A program made the position numbers and the translations under genes. This document shows, piece after piece, positions 1-10,300 of a stretch of 64,000 bases of DNA; within the stretch, counting starts at the first letter, position 1, and every line of letters starts with the position of its first letter. The DNA comes from Myxococcota bacterium (lineage in GTDB: Bacteria > Myxococcota_A > Polyangia > JAAYKL01), in assembly GCA_030065855.1 (NCBI GenBank), contig JASJCT010000044.1:1-64000 (forward strand). Direction: 5' to 3'. The notes under the pieces were generated by a model. It made no database searches and was not told where the DNA came from. It saw only the letters and a list, made by a program, of their open reading frames with translations.

Positions 1-47
1 GAGCGAGAGTGAGCCCTGTCAGCCGACTATTCTTTGATTTTGGGTTT

Positions 48-193
48 CAGGAGCGCTGAGCCCCTTCGGGCGGAGGGGGCACCCGAAAGGGCAATAGGCA
101 GGCTACGTCCCCTTTTTCATCAGGAGCGCTGAGCCCCTTCGGGCGGAGGGGGCACCCGAAAGGGCAATAGGCAGGCTACGTCCCCTTTTTCAT
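48..193. repeat. Perfect 73-bp tandem duplication with internal stem-loop
   Basis: Bases 48-120 and 121-193 are identical. Each unit contains an inverted repeat (60-70 with 82-92 in copy 1; same arms 73 bp later in copy 2), an 11-bp stem with one mismatch. The second copy contains the last codons and stop codon of the large SpvB/Rhs-type gene, so the repeat defines that protein's C-terminus. It could act as a REP-like element or as a 3' RNA structure for the minus-strand operon. Bases 1-47 hold nothing I recognise. Confidence 0.9.
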
Positions 194-3100
194 CACAATA
201 GGCTTGCCTGACTTGTCGTAGGTTATCTTGGTTGTGTAGACCTTGTCTGCATCGGTATCTTTTATCGTTATGATTTCACTCAGCACGTTCCCCATTTCGT
301 CATAGTCATCTATCATTATTTCTACGCCATAATTACCATCACTATCTTTATTATTCTTCGATATGTAGAGCCTGCCTTTGCCATTTTTGGTGTCATCTGG
401 GTTATCGTAAATATTGATAACCTCGTCTTCTACCGTTGTATCAGCCGTCATTGAGGTCTTTTTCTGTAGCCTGTTGAGCTCGTCGTAAACAAAGGTAATG
501 ATATTGTCCTTGGCATCTTCCAGCTCCGTCATGTTGCCGTTGTCGTCATACTCGTAGAACCATGTGCCCATGTTGGGGTCGTGGGTCTCTGTCTTCCTGC
601 CCAGTGAATCGTAAAAGAACTTGATGAGCCAGGTAACACTCCTCTCTGGGTCCATCAGCCAGATCTCTCTTAAATCCCCGGCTGCGTTGTACTGATACGC
701 CGTCTCTTTCTCAAAGGCATCGATGAACTCATAAACACTTACGGTTCTGCCGAGATGGTCCTCGGTGATGCGTTTATATTTATCATCTGGATCGATAATG
801 GTCGTATCCCAGCCCTCATAGACATAGATTGTAGTAATCTCATCAGTAACCCCACCTGAATCTTCTAAATCATAGGGCATGGTGATGAGTTTGGTTCTTC
901 CTAGATGATCATAATCATTCCGTTGCCATCGGTTTTGATATGGGCAAACAGTTTCATAATCAAGCGATGTAAAAAAATGCTGGTTACTGCAATGATACGG
1001 ACCATAGTTCCAGTCGTTGCGACCCATGCTGTCGTAAAGACTGATACGGGATGTGTAGCGAGTGACGCCAGGGTTTTCAGGGTCTTCGGCTGTTCTGGTA
1101 ACGATTTGCAACGGCCGGTCATCCCCGTCTATGTATGTTCGGGTATCGATAGTGGTTTGGCCAGTCCCGACGTGCACTTTTTCATCTGTGTATCTGGGGA
1201 ATGTTCTATCCTCGTATATATATTCTGTTATCTCTCCAGGATCGTAATTTGGATAGTGTACCTCTTTTTTCCTGCCCAAAGCATCGTAAGAATACTCTGT
1301 TACCTTGTCGTTCTCATCTTTGTATTCGCCTGGCACGCCGTATTTGTAATTGTATTTCAGGTACTCTACCACGTGCTCTGTCCGCTCAGCTCCATTTTCG
1401 ATATTCTGCGTCTTCGGCATGGTTATTTTGCTGACGTACTTATTTAATACAGTCTCATACTCATACTCCGTCAGGTTGTCTTTGGGGTCCCATTGCTTGT
1501 CCACATTGCCAAAGTCATCGTATTCATACTCATGCTCAGCTGTGATTTTGTTTCCCGCGTCCAACCCGATCAGATTTTTTTGGAGCGTCAAATTGCCATC
1601 CCCGTCGTACTCGTCATAGAACGTCGCCCGTGCCACGTAATTGTAGCCATCCACTGTGATGCCATACTCACTGCCATACACATATTCGCTCCTCGGTCGC
1701 CATAACCATCCATTGGGGGCGCCCAAATTTTCATATGTTGTTGTTGTCCTATTGATGTCTGCTGAATTAAGTTTATTGCTCTCGGTAGTTTCTAATAACC
1801 CACACGCAGCATTGTATTCATAGCGCTCCTCCCAGGAGCTATCCTTAATATTCTCGAAGTTGTCATAGGTCTCCTCTATCTTTTCACTCACGTAAATAAA
1901 CTTAGAAGGGGCGTCGTTCGGACTTGGAAGCTCTGAGGAACTCCATTGATAAAATACCCGTCTACGAGGGCAATGCAAGTAATCATCAACTGTGCATGCC
2001 CCATGCCCAAAGGGAGAGATGTAAAAGTGTTCGTACTTTTTGCCTTGAAAGATATATTTTAGTGTGAGGTACTTCATTATCTCTATCGAACGATCTGGAT
2101 TTGTCTTGGTGACTATTTTAAACCCTCTGAATTCGCGATTTATAGAATCGAAATACCCCTCGGAAAACTCGTATTTTGTTTCGAAAGGTCCGATATTCGT
2201 ATCGGTGCCGTAATCCACTGTTATCGTATCAACAACCTGATATATTGACTTGGTCATCTCATTGTTCGGCATTTCCGAGCTAGGCCTGTACGCGATAGTA
2301 ACCTTCTTATGATAGAGTGCCGCCGGAACGTTATCTTCTAAGTAGCCGTGTTTTGTTGTAATATCTGTGAGTAGATAGGGGACCTGTCTGAATCCACCTC
2401 TAAACATTTTGTGTTTGTAGCTCTTTACTGGCGTGAGTGGCAGCACTGACGTGTACTTGAAATAGAAAAAATTCTTTTGCCACATTATCTGTGGCACCCC
2501 GCTACCCATTATATCGATAGGCTGAAAAACAACCTTGCTTCCGCGCGTTCCACCGATAGATAAACTGCTCGTGCTTGGAATCAGCTCAGGACTAACTCTC
2601 ATAAACTTACCGTTGCCCAAAGAAAGCGCAATACGGTGACCATTAAAAAACAGGTCCATATTTCCGTCGTGATTGAAGTCAATCGGCGTTATCGTATAGA
2701 GCCCCTGTTCTTCCCCTTCATTCCAATACACTTCATCAAGTGCTGCTATATCGTCCGTCACCGGGACGAACTGTCTGTTTCCATTCCACCGAAACAACAT
2801 ATGTTCGCCACGTGCTAGATCAGGGAATTCCGGAAGAGCGTGCCCACCCGTCTGGTTATACGTAGGGCTTGCCAATAAAATATCTGTGAGGCCGTCTCCG
2901 TTGTAGTCAATAACAGTGAGCACTGGCGCGTCGTGCCTATGCTGATTTGTCGATTCCCAGTCTCCGTCGTAACTTGGAACATTACCTGGCTCACCTGCAA
3001 AATCCACTATCTTGCATATGGGTCCGTCCCGCCCGCCGACACCATCGGAAAACGCATTGTCCTCCTCTACATATTCGTACACGCAAAAGGCATATTTATT

Positions 3101-5227
3101 ATCTACCCTCGGTCTTTTCCCAATGACAATATCATTGTAGCCATCTCCATTGAAATCTAGAATCTGTATCTCGTCTCTAAAGTAGCATCTATCCCATGAT
3201 TCCAACTCATATAGTGGTGAATCGATCCCACTTTCCAGTATATTGTTATCTTCTCCAGCATACATTTCTGTATACATATCGTTAAGTGAACTGTCATCTC
3301 CAACCATCCCGTTGGACAAGAATATGTTGATACGACGGCCTATATATGGCTCATCAGCACAGAGGCTGAGCACAGGATCGGTTTGATTTGGATCTTCTTT
3401 CTCGTATTTAAAGTCCATATTGTAATTGTATTGATTGAAAACGAGTAAATCCGGGTATCCATCGCTGTTAAAATCAGCCGGGATAATGGCCATCAGACCC
3501 ATATGCTGGCTAGCGATAGCTTGATGGGGATAAGAATTGTCCTTTGCCAGTGTAACCAGTTTTGACCAAAACCTGCTGTCCAATATACTGACGCCGTCAT
3601 TTCTCAGAATAAACCGCGGCCTTCCTTGATCATCATCTCCTTGAGATTGGAACAGCCACATCCTATCTGGGTAGTCGATATGATTATTTCCGTGTTCGTC
3701 TTTTTTGCCGCCAGCCCAGAACAGCAAGTCATCTTTTCCGTCATTATCGTAATCGTACGCCAATACATCAATAAATTCCCAGTCTTCTTTCATGCCGAGG
3801 TGGTTTCGTATCTCTTCGATGCCCACCGATTCGTTTCCCGAGTCGCACTTGGGCTCATATTCCTCTTGTGTAAAGCCGCTACTTGGATCCGGGTTGTGAC
3901 CACTGTTCGTTCCCCAACAAAATTCTGTGTAGCTGCCGGCATGCAAGTCTCCATCTTCATTCACACCTTCAGCTCGGAATAGGGCCATGTATTCGCTGAA
4001 ATCGACAAATTGATTGTACGTCATCCCCGAAAACATATAGAACTTGAAAATATCGTCTTTGCCATCCCCGTTGTAGTCCAATGTAAGTACCTTGAGCCCT
4101 GGAATCAGGTCGCCATATATTTCGGTATCCTCTTGCCCTACGTTCAAAGGATCCATTCCTCCCGTCCAGTTAAGTCCCCACAAATCTCGCCAGTCAAATT
4201 CTGTGGTAGATCTGGGCATCGTATCGCTGCCATCTACTTCTATCGCTTCGATGGAATCGAGAAAGCTTAGCACTGGCTTGTCGAATGTATGCACGGTATT
4301 GGGTTCGATTTCTGTATACTGCAGATTGTATTGCCTGAGCAGATCGTCATCCTGACCTGGTTCTGTCAGATATATCAGTATTGACTCAAGCCGTTGTCGC
4401 TGCATGGTTGCATGGTGGGTCTTGTACGACCTTGTAAACAAGTCCCCTGCTTCCTCGTAATCGAAGACAACCCTAAACAGTGGCGCCTTGGCTGGATTAT
4501 CATGGCCACTGTACCGGATCTCTTTTAAATTCATTTCCCTGGTGTGTCCGTTTGACCAGATGTCTTTTTGGTATTCATACTCGGTATAGTTGCCGTTGGT
4601 ATCTTCTACCTTGTCTAAAAACCACTTGAACGTGTTGACCGTGTTGCCGCTGGGAAACTCAAGCCGAGACTCAGACTCGCGGCCGTAATAATACTTAATG
4701 CCGTCTCTCGTTGTTGCCGTCCAAGTGTTGCCTGAAAAGTGGTACTTGGTAAACGCGCTCTCTATCCTGGCGCCGTAGTATCCATCTCCCCAGTCGGATG
4801 AACGCGGCGTCAGGTCCTGACCGCCCACTACGAAATCATTTCCGTTATAGTCGAGCCCCCGCTTGGTGGACCGCTCTATGGCCGGCACTGGCAGGCTGAA
4901 CCCCACGCCCAGTGGTCCACTGGTAGTGCGGTTATTGCTGTTGTACGACAGCACTAAACTCGGGTCCGCATCCCCCCTGCCCGGCGGCAGCAATATCGGA
5001 TACCCATACGACGCACTCCCGTCATTGGAGACCGTGGCGTCTGGCGAGCCCATCTTTTCACTCGCTGACTTCTCTGTCATCTTTGGATTCGACGGCACTA
5101 CCGGTGCGTTTTCCTCGTCCGCTGATACCTCGTCCCCATACCCCGCACTCGCCATGGACAGGATGAGCAATAACCCCACAAGCCGATACACAATCGACAT
5201 TACCTTTGTATTTTTAAAAGTTTGCAT
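176..5227 (-). CDS. Secreted SpvB/VCBS/Rhs (YD-repeat) giant protein, lacking a C-terminal tip
   Basis: About 1683 residues. A signal peptide (hydrophobic VGLLLILSMASAG) precedes a SpvB-type N-terminal domain with the family pattern GYPILLPPGRGDADPSL. Residues about 350-950 carry FG-GAP/VCBS-like calcium-binding repeats (LDYNGDGKDD, DYDNDGKDD, DFNSDGYPD, DFNGDGYND, DYNGDGLTD). The last 500 residues are Rhs/YD repeats (YSYDALGRK, YDHLGRTK, YDELNRLQ). The layout is that of TcB/SpvB-Rhs shell proteins, which in known members encapsulate a toxic C-terminal domain. Here the chain stops within the YD repeats at KSGKPIVMKKGT, inside a 73-bp tandem repeat, and no tip toxin is present. The start at 5227 has GGAG 8 nt upstream; an in-frame TTG/ATG-type extension to 5269 has a weaker site. 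It lies 45 nt after the beta-helix gene, likely one operon. AT-richer than the flanking dnaE region, consistent with transfer. Function in this organism is unknown. Confidence 0.85.
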   Translation of the reverse strand: MQTFKNTKVMSIVYRLVGLLLILSMASAGYGDEVSADEENAPVVPSNPKMTEKSASEKMGSPDATVSNDGSASYGYPILLPPGRGDADPSLVLSYNSNNRTTSGPLGVGFSLPVPAIERSTKRGLDYNGNDFVVGGQDLTPRSSDWGDGYYGARIESAFTKYHFSGNTWTATTRDGIKYYYGRESESRLEFPSGNTVNTFKWFLDKVEDTNGNYTEYEYQKDIWSNGHTREMNLKEIRYSGHDNPAKAPLFRVVFDYEEAGDLFTRSYKTHHATMQRQRLESILIYLTEPGQDDDLLRQYNLQYTEIEPNTVHTFDKPVLSFLDSIEAIEVDGSDTMPRSTTEFDWRDLWGLNWTGGMDPLNVGQEDTEIYGDLIPGLKVLTLDYNGDGKDDIFKFYMFSGMTYNQFVDFSEYMALFRAEGVNEDGDLHAGSYTEFCWGTNSGHNPDPSSGFTQEEYEPKCDSGNESVGIEEIRNHLGMKEDWEFIDVLAYDYDNDGKDDLLFWAGGKKDEHGNNHIDYPDRMWLFQSQGDDDQGRPRFILRNDGVSILDSRFWSKLVTLAKDNSYPHQAIASQHMGLMAIIPADFNSDGYPDLLVFNQYNYNMDFKYEKEDPNQTDPVLSLCADEPYIGRRINIFLSNGMVGDDSSLNDMYTEMYAGEDNNILESGIDSPLYELESWDRCYFRDEIQILDFNGDGYNDIVIGKRPRVDNKYAFCVYEYVEEDNAFSDGVGGRDGPICKIVDFAGEPGNVPSYDGDWESTNQHRHDAPVLTVIDYNGDGLTDILLASPTYNQTGGHALPEFPDLARGEHMLFRWNGNRQFVPVTDDIAALDEVYWNEGEEQGLYTITPIDFNHDGNMDLFFNGHRIALSLGNGKFMRVSPELIPSTSSLSIGGTRGSKVVFQPIDIMGSGVPQIMWQKNFFYFKYTSVLPLTPVKSYKHKMFRGGFRQVPYLLTDITTKHGYLEDNVPAALYHKKVTIAYRPSSEMPNNEMTKSIYQVVDTITVDYGTDTNIGPFETKYEFSEGYFDSINREFRGFKIVTKTNPDRSIEIMKYLTLKYIFQGKKYEHFYISPFGHGACTVDDYLHCPRRRVFYQWSSSELPSPNDAPSKFIYVSEKIEETYDNFENIKDSSWEERYEYNAACGLLETTESNKLNSADINRTTTTYENLGAPNGWLWRPRSEYVYGSEYGITVDGYNYVARATFYDEYDGDGNLTLQKNLIGLDAGNKITAEHEYEYDDFGNVDKQWDPKDNLTEYEYETVLNKYVSKITMPKTQNIENGAERTEHVVEYLKYNYKYGVPGEYKDENDKVTEYSYDALGRKKEVHYPNYDPGEITEYIYEDRTFPRYTDEKVHVGTGQTTIDTRTYIDGDDRPLQIVTRTAEDPENPGVTRYTSRISLYDSMGRNDWNYGPYHCSNQHFFTSLDYETVCPYQNRWQRNDYDHLGRTKLITMPYDLEDSGGVTDEITTIYVYEGWDTTIIDPDDKYKRITEDHLGRTVSVYEFIDAFEKETAYQYNAAGDLREIWLMDPERSVTWLIKFFYDSLGRKTETHDPNMGTWFYEYDDNGNMTELEDAKDNIITFVYDELNRLQKKTSMTADTTVEDEVINIYDNPDDTKNGKGRLYISKNNKDSDGNYGVEIMIDDYDEMGNVLSEIITIKDTDADKVYTTKITYDKSGKPIVMKKGT

Positions 5228-5272
5228 GACCTTTACTCCATTTTTTGTATTTTTGTTCCTTTGCCCCATTCT

Positions 5273-6769
5273 CTAATCCACCCGCGTGATACTTCTCACC
5301 CTGCCCAGCGAATCGTACCGGTATCGATGGCCAGAAGTTGGCACTGCAGTGCTATCCGTGGGATCCGTACCCATTAGGAATTCCAGATAATTGGATATCC
5401 CATCCCCGTCTGCGTCCCCGTCTCCATCCTGGTTTAGATCGTCGAAATGGCTGAATTCCCAATCGTCTGATAAGGCGTCCTCGTCTATATCGCACTCCTG
5501 ATTGCAGTTCTCTACCGGCACATCGACAAACTCATACGCCCCGATGTCTGTATAATCCGGCGTAGGTGCGCCGGTATTGGGCACTGAAGGGGCATCAAAC
5601 CGGGCATTGCCGGCTATGTCGTGCTCCATGGCATAGCAGCCGTGGCCGGCATCCACACATGGGGACGTGCCGTCAATCTGAAACGGCACCTCGCAACACC
5701 CCTGCTTAATCAGGAACTTGGGGTCTTCGCTGATATTGCCAGTGCCTGGCCACCCATCCTCTAGGTTGCTGTAGTAAATGTCGGGATAGTACGTGCTGTA
5801 GATGTTATTGGTAGCGTCATAGCAGGATAGGGAATAGTTATCCCATACGATTGAATTGATGACCCAAACATCGTACCCATAGATCGCCGCGCCGTAATAT
5901 TTAGCTCGATTGGAATAAATCGTACTATTATAGACATCCAGGTCTCCCTTAGACCGTACGCCGCCGCCATAGTTTGACGTATTAAAGGCAATCACTGTGT
6001 TCTGTATGTCCGCCCAAGATCTCAAATACATCGCCCCTCCGGCGTACTCGGAGAAGTTGAGCAGGAACTGACTGTTGGTGATGGTCGTGCTTCCCGACAG
6101 GTAGAGTGCGCCGCCGTATGCCGCATGGTTTTTTGCAAACCGGCACCCTGTAAACGAGGACGTTTCGTCGATGTAAACCGCACCGCCTTTGGAATATTCC
6201 GCCCGGTTGGACTCGAACACGCAATTTTCAAAGGTCATGGGGCGAAAGGAAACAATAGCGCCGCCGGAGTAGAACGCTGTATTATTTTTAAACGAACAAT
6301 TAACAAAGCGAATATAAGACGAACAAGAATTATACATAACCCCGCCTGCATCAGCGTCGCAGTTCTGGAATGAGAGGCCATCGAGATCGACATACGAGGC
6401 TGGATACAAACATCGGCGCGTCCCCTCTCCATCGATGATGGTCAGATCGGACGTCAGATCCCGCTGATCAATATCCCCTGCCTGTCCGGTGAGCTCAGAA
6501 GAGAACCCGCCATAAATCGAGACGCCACACGACAGGTCGATTGTCTCTCCAGCATAGTGCCCCTCTTTGACCCAGACTTCTCCTGAAGATAGGCTATCGA
6601 TGGCGTCGTTGAGGTTTGTAAACGCGTTTTCCCACGACGTCCCGTCGTTGTTCCCAGTGGCATTTACGTCACAATAGACGATATTGCTCGCTGCGGCTTT
6701 TAGGGGAAAGCCGACGATACAAATAATGAAAAATGACAAAACACAATGCCTTTTAAAAAGAGACCCCAT
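5273..6769 (-). CDS. Secreted right-handed beta-helix protein with thrombospondin-3-like and one YD motif at its C-terminus
   Basis: About 498 residues, starting at 6769 where AGGAGG lies 7 nt upstream; a longer frame to 6808 has no such site. A signal peptide (VLSFFIICIVGFPLKAAAS) is followed by a Pmp/pectate-lyase-type parallel beta-helix with repeated GGAI/GGAVY/GGALYLS/GGAMYL rungs and the typical opening NATGNNDGTSWENAFTNL. After the helix comes an acidic calcium-binding stretch (NQDGDGDADGDGISNYLEF), then GTDPTDS. The final residues (RYDSLGRVRSI) are a single Rhs/YD repeat. The stop codon is close to the following SpvB/Rhs gene, suggesting co-expression or a fission of one longer polypeptide. 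Probably surface-exposed adhesin or polysaccharide-binding protein; no catalytic residues could be identified. Confidence 0.8.
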   Translation of the reverse strand: MGSLFKRHCVLSFFIICIVGFPLKAAASNIVYCDVNATGNNDGTSWENAFTNLNDAIDSLSSGEVWVKEGHYAGETIDLSCGVSIYGGFSSELTGQAGDIDQRDLTSDLTIIDGEGTRRCLYPASYVDLDGLSFQNCDADAGGVMYNSCSSYIRFVNCSFKNNTAFYSGGAIVSFRPMTFENCVFESNRAEYSKGGAVYIDETSSFTGCRFAKNHAAYGGALYLSGSTTITNSQFLLNFSEYAGGAMYLRSWADIQNTVIAFNTSNYGGGVRSKGDLDVYNSTIYSNRAKYYGAAIYGYDVWVINSIVWDNYSLSCYDATNNIYSTYYPDIYYSNLEDGWPGTGNISEDPKFLIKQGCCEVPFQIDGTSPCVDAGHGCYAMEHDIAGNARFDAPSVPNTGAPTPDYTDIGAYEFVDVPVENCNQECDIDEDALSDDWEFSHFDDLNQDGDGDADGDGISNYLEFLMGTDPTDSTAVPTSGHRYRYDSLGRVRSITRVD

Positions 6770-6837
6770 AGCAAACCCTCCTGTACCTTTGGCGATGCAC
6801 CGCTGCATTCAGCGAAGTGCCACGCAGTAGAAAAATC

Positions 6838-6904
6838 GTCATTCCCGCGCAGGCGGGTGTCTCGAACGTTCCCAAATTGTCATTCTCGCGCAGGCGGGAA
6901 TGAC
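6838..6904. repeat. Two copies of a palindromic GTCATTCCCGCGCAGGCGGG-type repeat
   Basis: Copy 1 is at 6838-6857 and a fuller copy is at 6879-6904, where the arms form an 11-bp stem with one mismatch around a GCAG loop. This is a REP-like intergenic palindrome. It sits in the 540-bp gap (6770-7308) between dnaE and the beta-helix gene, where I see no other gene. It could serve as a terminator or processing site for dnaE mRNA. Confidence 0.7.
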
Positions 6905-7308
6905 GGGCATTTATTAAATGCTAGCAATATTCATACCATGTCACTATAGAGACATGATAGCAACACAACGATGGTACAAACCGCGTCCTATGCGGCGGCG
7001 AACGCTTTCCTCCCGCCGATCGCCACAAATAGCCGCCGTTTAAGCAGGCACTTAAATCCCCATCTGCCAGCAACAGACAGGCCCCTCCGATTCCCAGTAC
7101 CACTCAGTTTATTTCGTATATTTTTGAACTGGTAACAAGAACCCCACTTGCTGTCAACAGAAAAAATACATCAGAGCACGATAGTTTCCGTTTTCAAGTG
7201 ATACCAAACGAACTATTTATTTTTAAGCTGAAAGGTTACCTGGTTTCTTTTTAACCGAACATTAAATGTTGTCGATGAGCGGGTCGGCGGTGAAAAAGAC
7301 AGCTGGTG

Positions 7309-10300
7309 CTATCTGAATTCTATCTGTTTGACACCTGGGAGGGATTCGATGGTATCGATGAGCGCATCGCTCGGCGCTACTCTGAATTGCTCTGGCAATG
7401 CCAGTGTTGTTTTAAAGCTGCCCGAATGCACGATCTCAATGAAGGTATCGCATCGGCCCGGGTGCTGTTCCAGCAGTGACTTCAGCTCGGCCATGGCCTC
7501 CACTTGGAACGCCAGCGCGTCGAGGTGGACGTGAACTTCCCGCGTGTTTTTGCTGCGGACTTCTTGGAGCGGGATCGCTTCGCTCAACATAATGCTGCGC
7601 GTCTCGCCCTCTGAACGCTTGTCGACCCGGACCGCGCCGCGAATGAGGATGGGATCGTCCGAGGGCAAGATATCTGCGACTTTTTCGAGAACCTCTGAAT
7701 AGACAACCACCTCAACCCTGCCAACCAGGTCTTCGATGGTAAACAGTGCCAGCCGTTTACCGGTTTTGGTGGTCTTTTGCCGATACTCCATCACCATGCC
7801 GGCCAATGCTATTTTGTCACCATTTTTCCTGGTGCTGACGATCTCAGTAGTGCCGTCTGAAAGCCGTTTGGCTTCTGCAGCGTGTTTGTCCATTGGGTGA
7901 CCCGACATGTAGAAGCCAATGGCTTCTTTTTCATGGGCGAGCAAGGTGCGCTCATCCCATCTGGGAACTTCCTCGTAGCGCGGCGCCACGTCGAGGGCCC
8001 CACCATTGGTGTCGGCAGGGCCCTCAAAGGTGCTGAAGAGACTGATTTGACCGCTTTCCCTATCCCGTTGGGCTGACCGGCCCCGCTCCAGGGCCAAGTC
8101 GAGCACGCCAAAGATCTGACCCCGGTCGATGCCGCTCGCCTCGGCGGTCGCGTCAAAGGCGCCGGCCTTGATGAGCGACTCCACCACTCCTTTGTTCACC
8201 TTGCTGAGATCAACGCGACTCGCAAAATCGAATATATCGCTGAAAGGGTCCTCTTCCCGAGCTGAAAAAATAGTGGTCAGTGCAGCGTCGCCCACGCCTT
8301 TGATCGCTCCCAACCCAAACAGGATATCGCACTGTTCAGGGGCGTCCGGGGCATAGGTCACACTGAAATCCCGACTCGACAAATTGATGTCCGGCGGGCG
8401 CACCTCGACCCCCATGGCCCGCCCGGCGCGGATATATCGGGCGACCTTGTCCGTGTCCTCCCTGTCGCACGTGAGTAGCGCCGCCTCGAATTCAACGGGG
8501 TATCGCGTTTTTAGCCAGGCCGTTTGATATGTAATAAGGGCGTATGCTGCGGAGTGGCTTTTGTTGAATCCATATCCGGCAAACTTGTCGATGAGTTCGA
8601 AGATATCGTTTGCCTTGGCCGCATCGATGCTGTTTTCCTCTGCACCTGCCACGAATTTGAGGCGTTCCTTGGCCATCTCCTTTGGCTTTTTCTTGCCCAT
8701 GGCCCGGCGCATGATATCCGCAGCGCCAAGGGAGTAACCAGCGAGAATTTGGGCGGCCTGCATGACCTGTTCCTGGTAAACGATAACGCCGTAGGTCTCC
8801 TTAAGGACGGTCTCGAGCTTCTGATGGGGATAGGTAATGGGCTGTCTGCCGTGTTTGCACTCCACAAACTGGTCCACCATGCCCCCTTCGAGGGGACCGG
8901 GTCTGTAAAGGGCCACGGCAGCCACGATGTCCTCGAAACAGTCCGGCTGAAGGCGCCGCAAGAGCTCTTGAAACCCCCTGGATTCCAGTTGAAAGACCCC
9001 CCATGTGTTCCCTTGAGAAATGAGCGCATACACATCTGCGTCATCCAATTTGATGCTGTCAATGTCGAACGGTTCTCGACAGTCCGGACGCTTGTTGATG
9101 AGCTTCACTGCAGTATCGATCACGGTCAGGGTCTTGAGGCCCAGGAAATCGAACTTCACCAGGCCCGCCTTTTCCACGAACTTCATGTCGAATTGGCTGA
9201 CCAGATGGGCCACTTGGTCCCGGTCCGTGCCTTTGAATACCGGCACGTATTCCCACAGCGGTCTGTTGCCTATCACCACACCGGCTGCGTGCATGCCCGC
9301 GTGGCGATTCAAGTTTTCAAGTCGCTCTGCATAGTCGAGCAGCGTATCGACCCTGGCGTCCCGTTCCCTGGCCTCCTTTAATCTGGGCTCTGTCTTCATC
9401 GCCTCGCGCAGGGTGACATTGGGTCCTTCGGGAACCAGCCGGGCGATCCGGTCCACCTCTGCGTAAGACATGCCCATTACCCGGCCGACATCCCGGACGG
9501 CAGACCGGCTTTTAAGCTGGTGAAAGGTGGCGATTTGCCCCACGTTGTCTTTGCCGTATTGCTCGACCACGTAAGCGATCACCTCCTCCCGGCGGTCTTT
9601 GCAAAAGTCGATATCAAAATCCGGCATGGACACGCGTTCGGGATTGAGGAACCGCTCGAATAACAGGCCCAGGGGAATCGGGTCGAGGTTGGTGATCCTA
9701 AGGGCATAGGCGACCAAGGAACCAGCACCTGATCCGCGGCCCGGCCCCACGGGGATATCCTCTCTTTTGGCGTAGTCGATAAAATCCTGGACGATCAAGA
9801 AGTAGCCGGGAAATCCCATTTCAGAGATGACGTCGATTTCTCCATCTAGCCGCTGCCGATAGGTTCGCTTGTCCACCAGCTTGCCGACCTTCTCAAATTC
9901 TCCAAACCGGCGATCAAGTCCTTTGTGGGCCATCTGCCGCAGGTGCGCCTCCAGGGTTTGGCCCTCGGGAATAGCGTAGCTGGGCAGTGATATAGGCCCT
10001 GTGGGATTTACCTCTGCGCACATCTCGGCCACTTTCAGCGTATTTTCCACCGCGTCTGGATAATCGCTGAGCGCGGTCATCATTTCATCGCCTGTTCGCA
10101 AATAGAGCTGATCTGTATAGCGCCGATCCGCCTTGGGATCATCGAGGGTCACCCCCTTGGGGATACACATGAGGACATTGTGGGCCTTGGCATCGCTGGA
10201 TTTTAGATAATGCACGTCATTGGTGGCCAGCAACGGTATTTCGAGCTCTTGCCCGATCCTCCTCAGGGCATTGTTAAGTTCAGATTGTCCATCATAGCCA

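Noticed and set aside
905-1447. Plus-strand ORFs of 60-180 codons across 0.9-4.3 kb
   Set aside because: All lie antisense to the SpvB/Rhs gene, with odd composition and no family motif.
8524-9381. 285-codon plus-strand ORF inside dnaE
   Set aside because: Antisense shadow of an essential, well-conserved gene.
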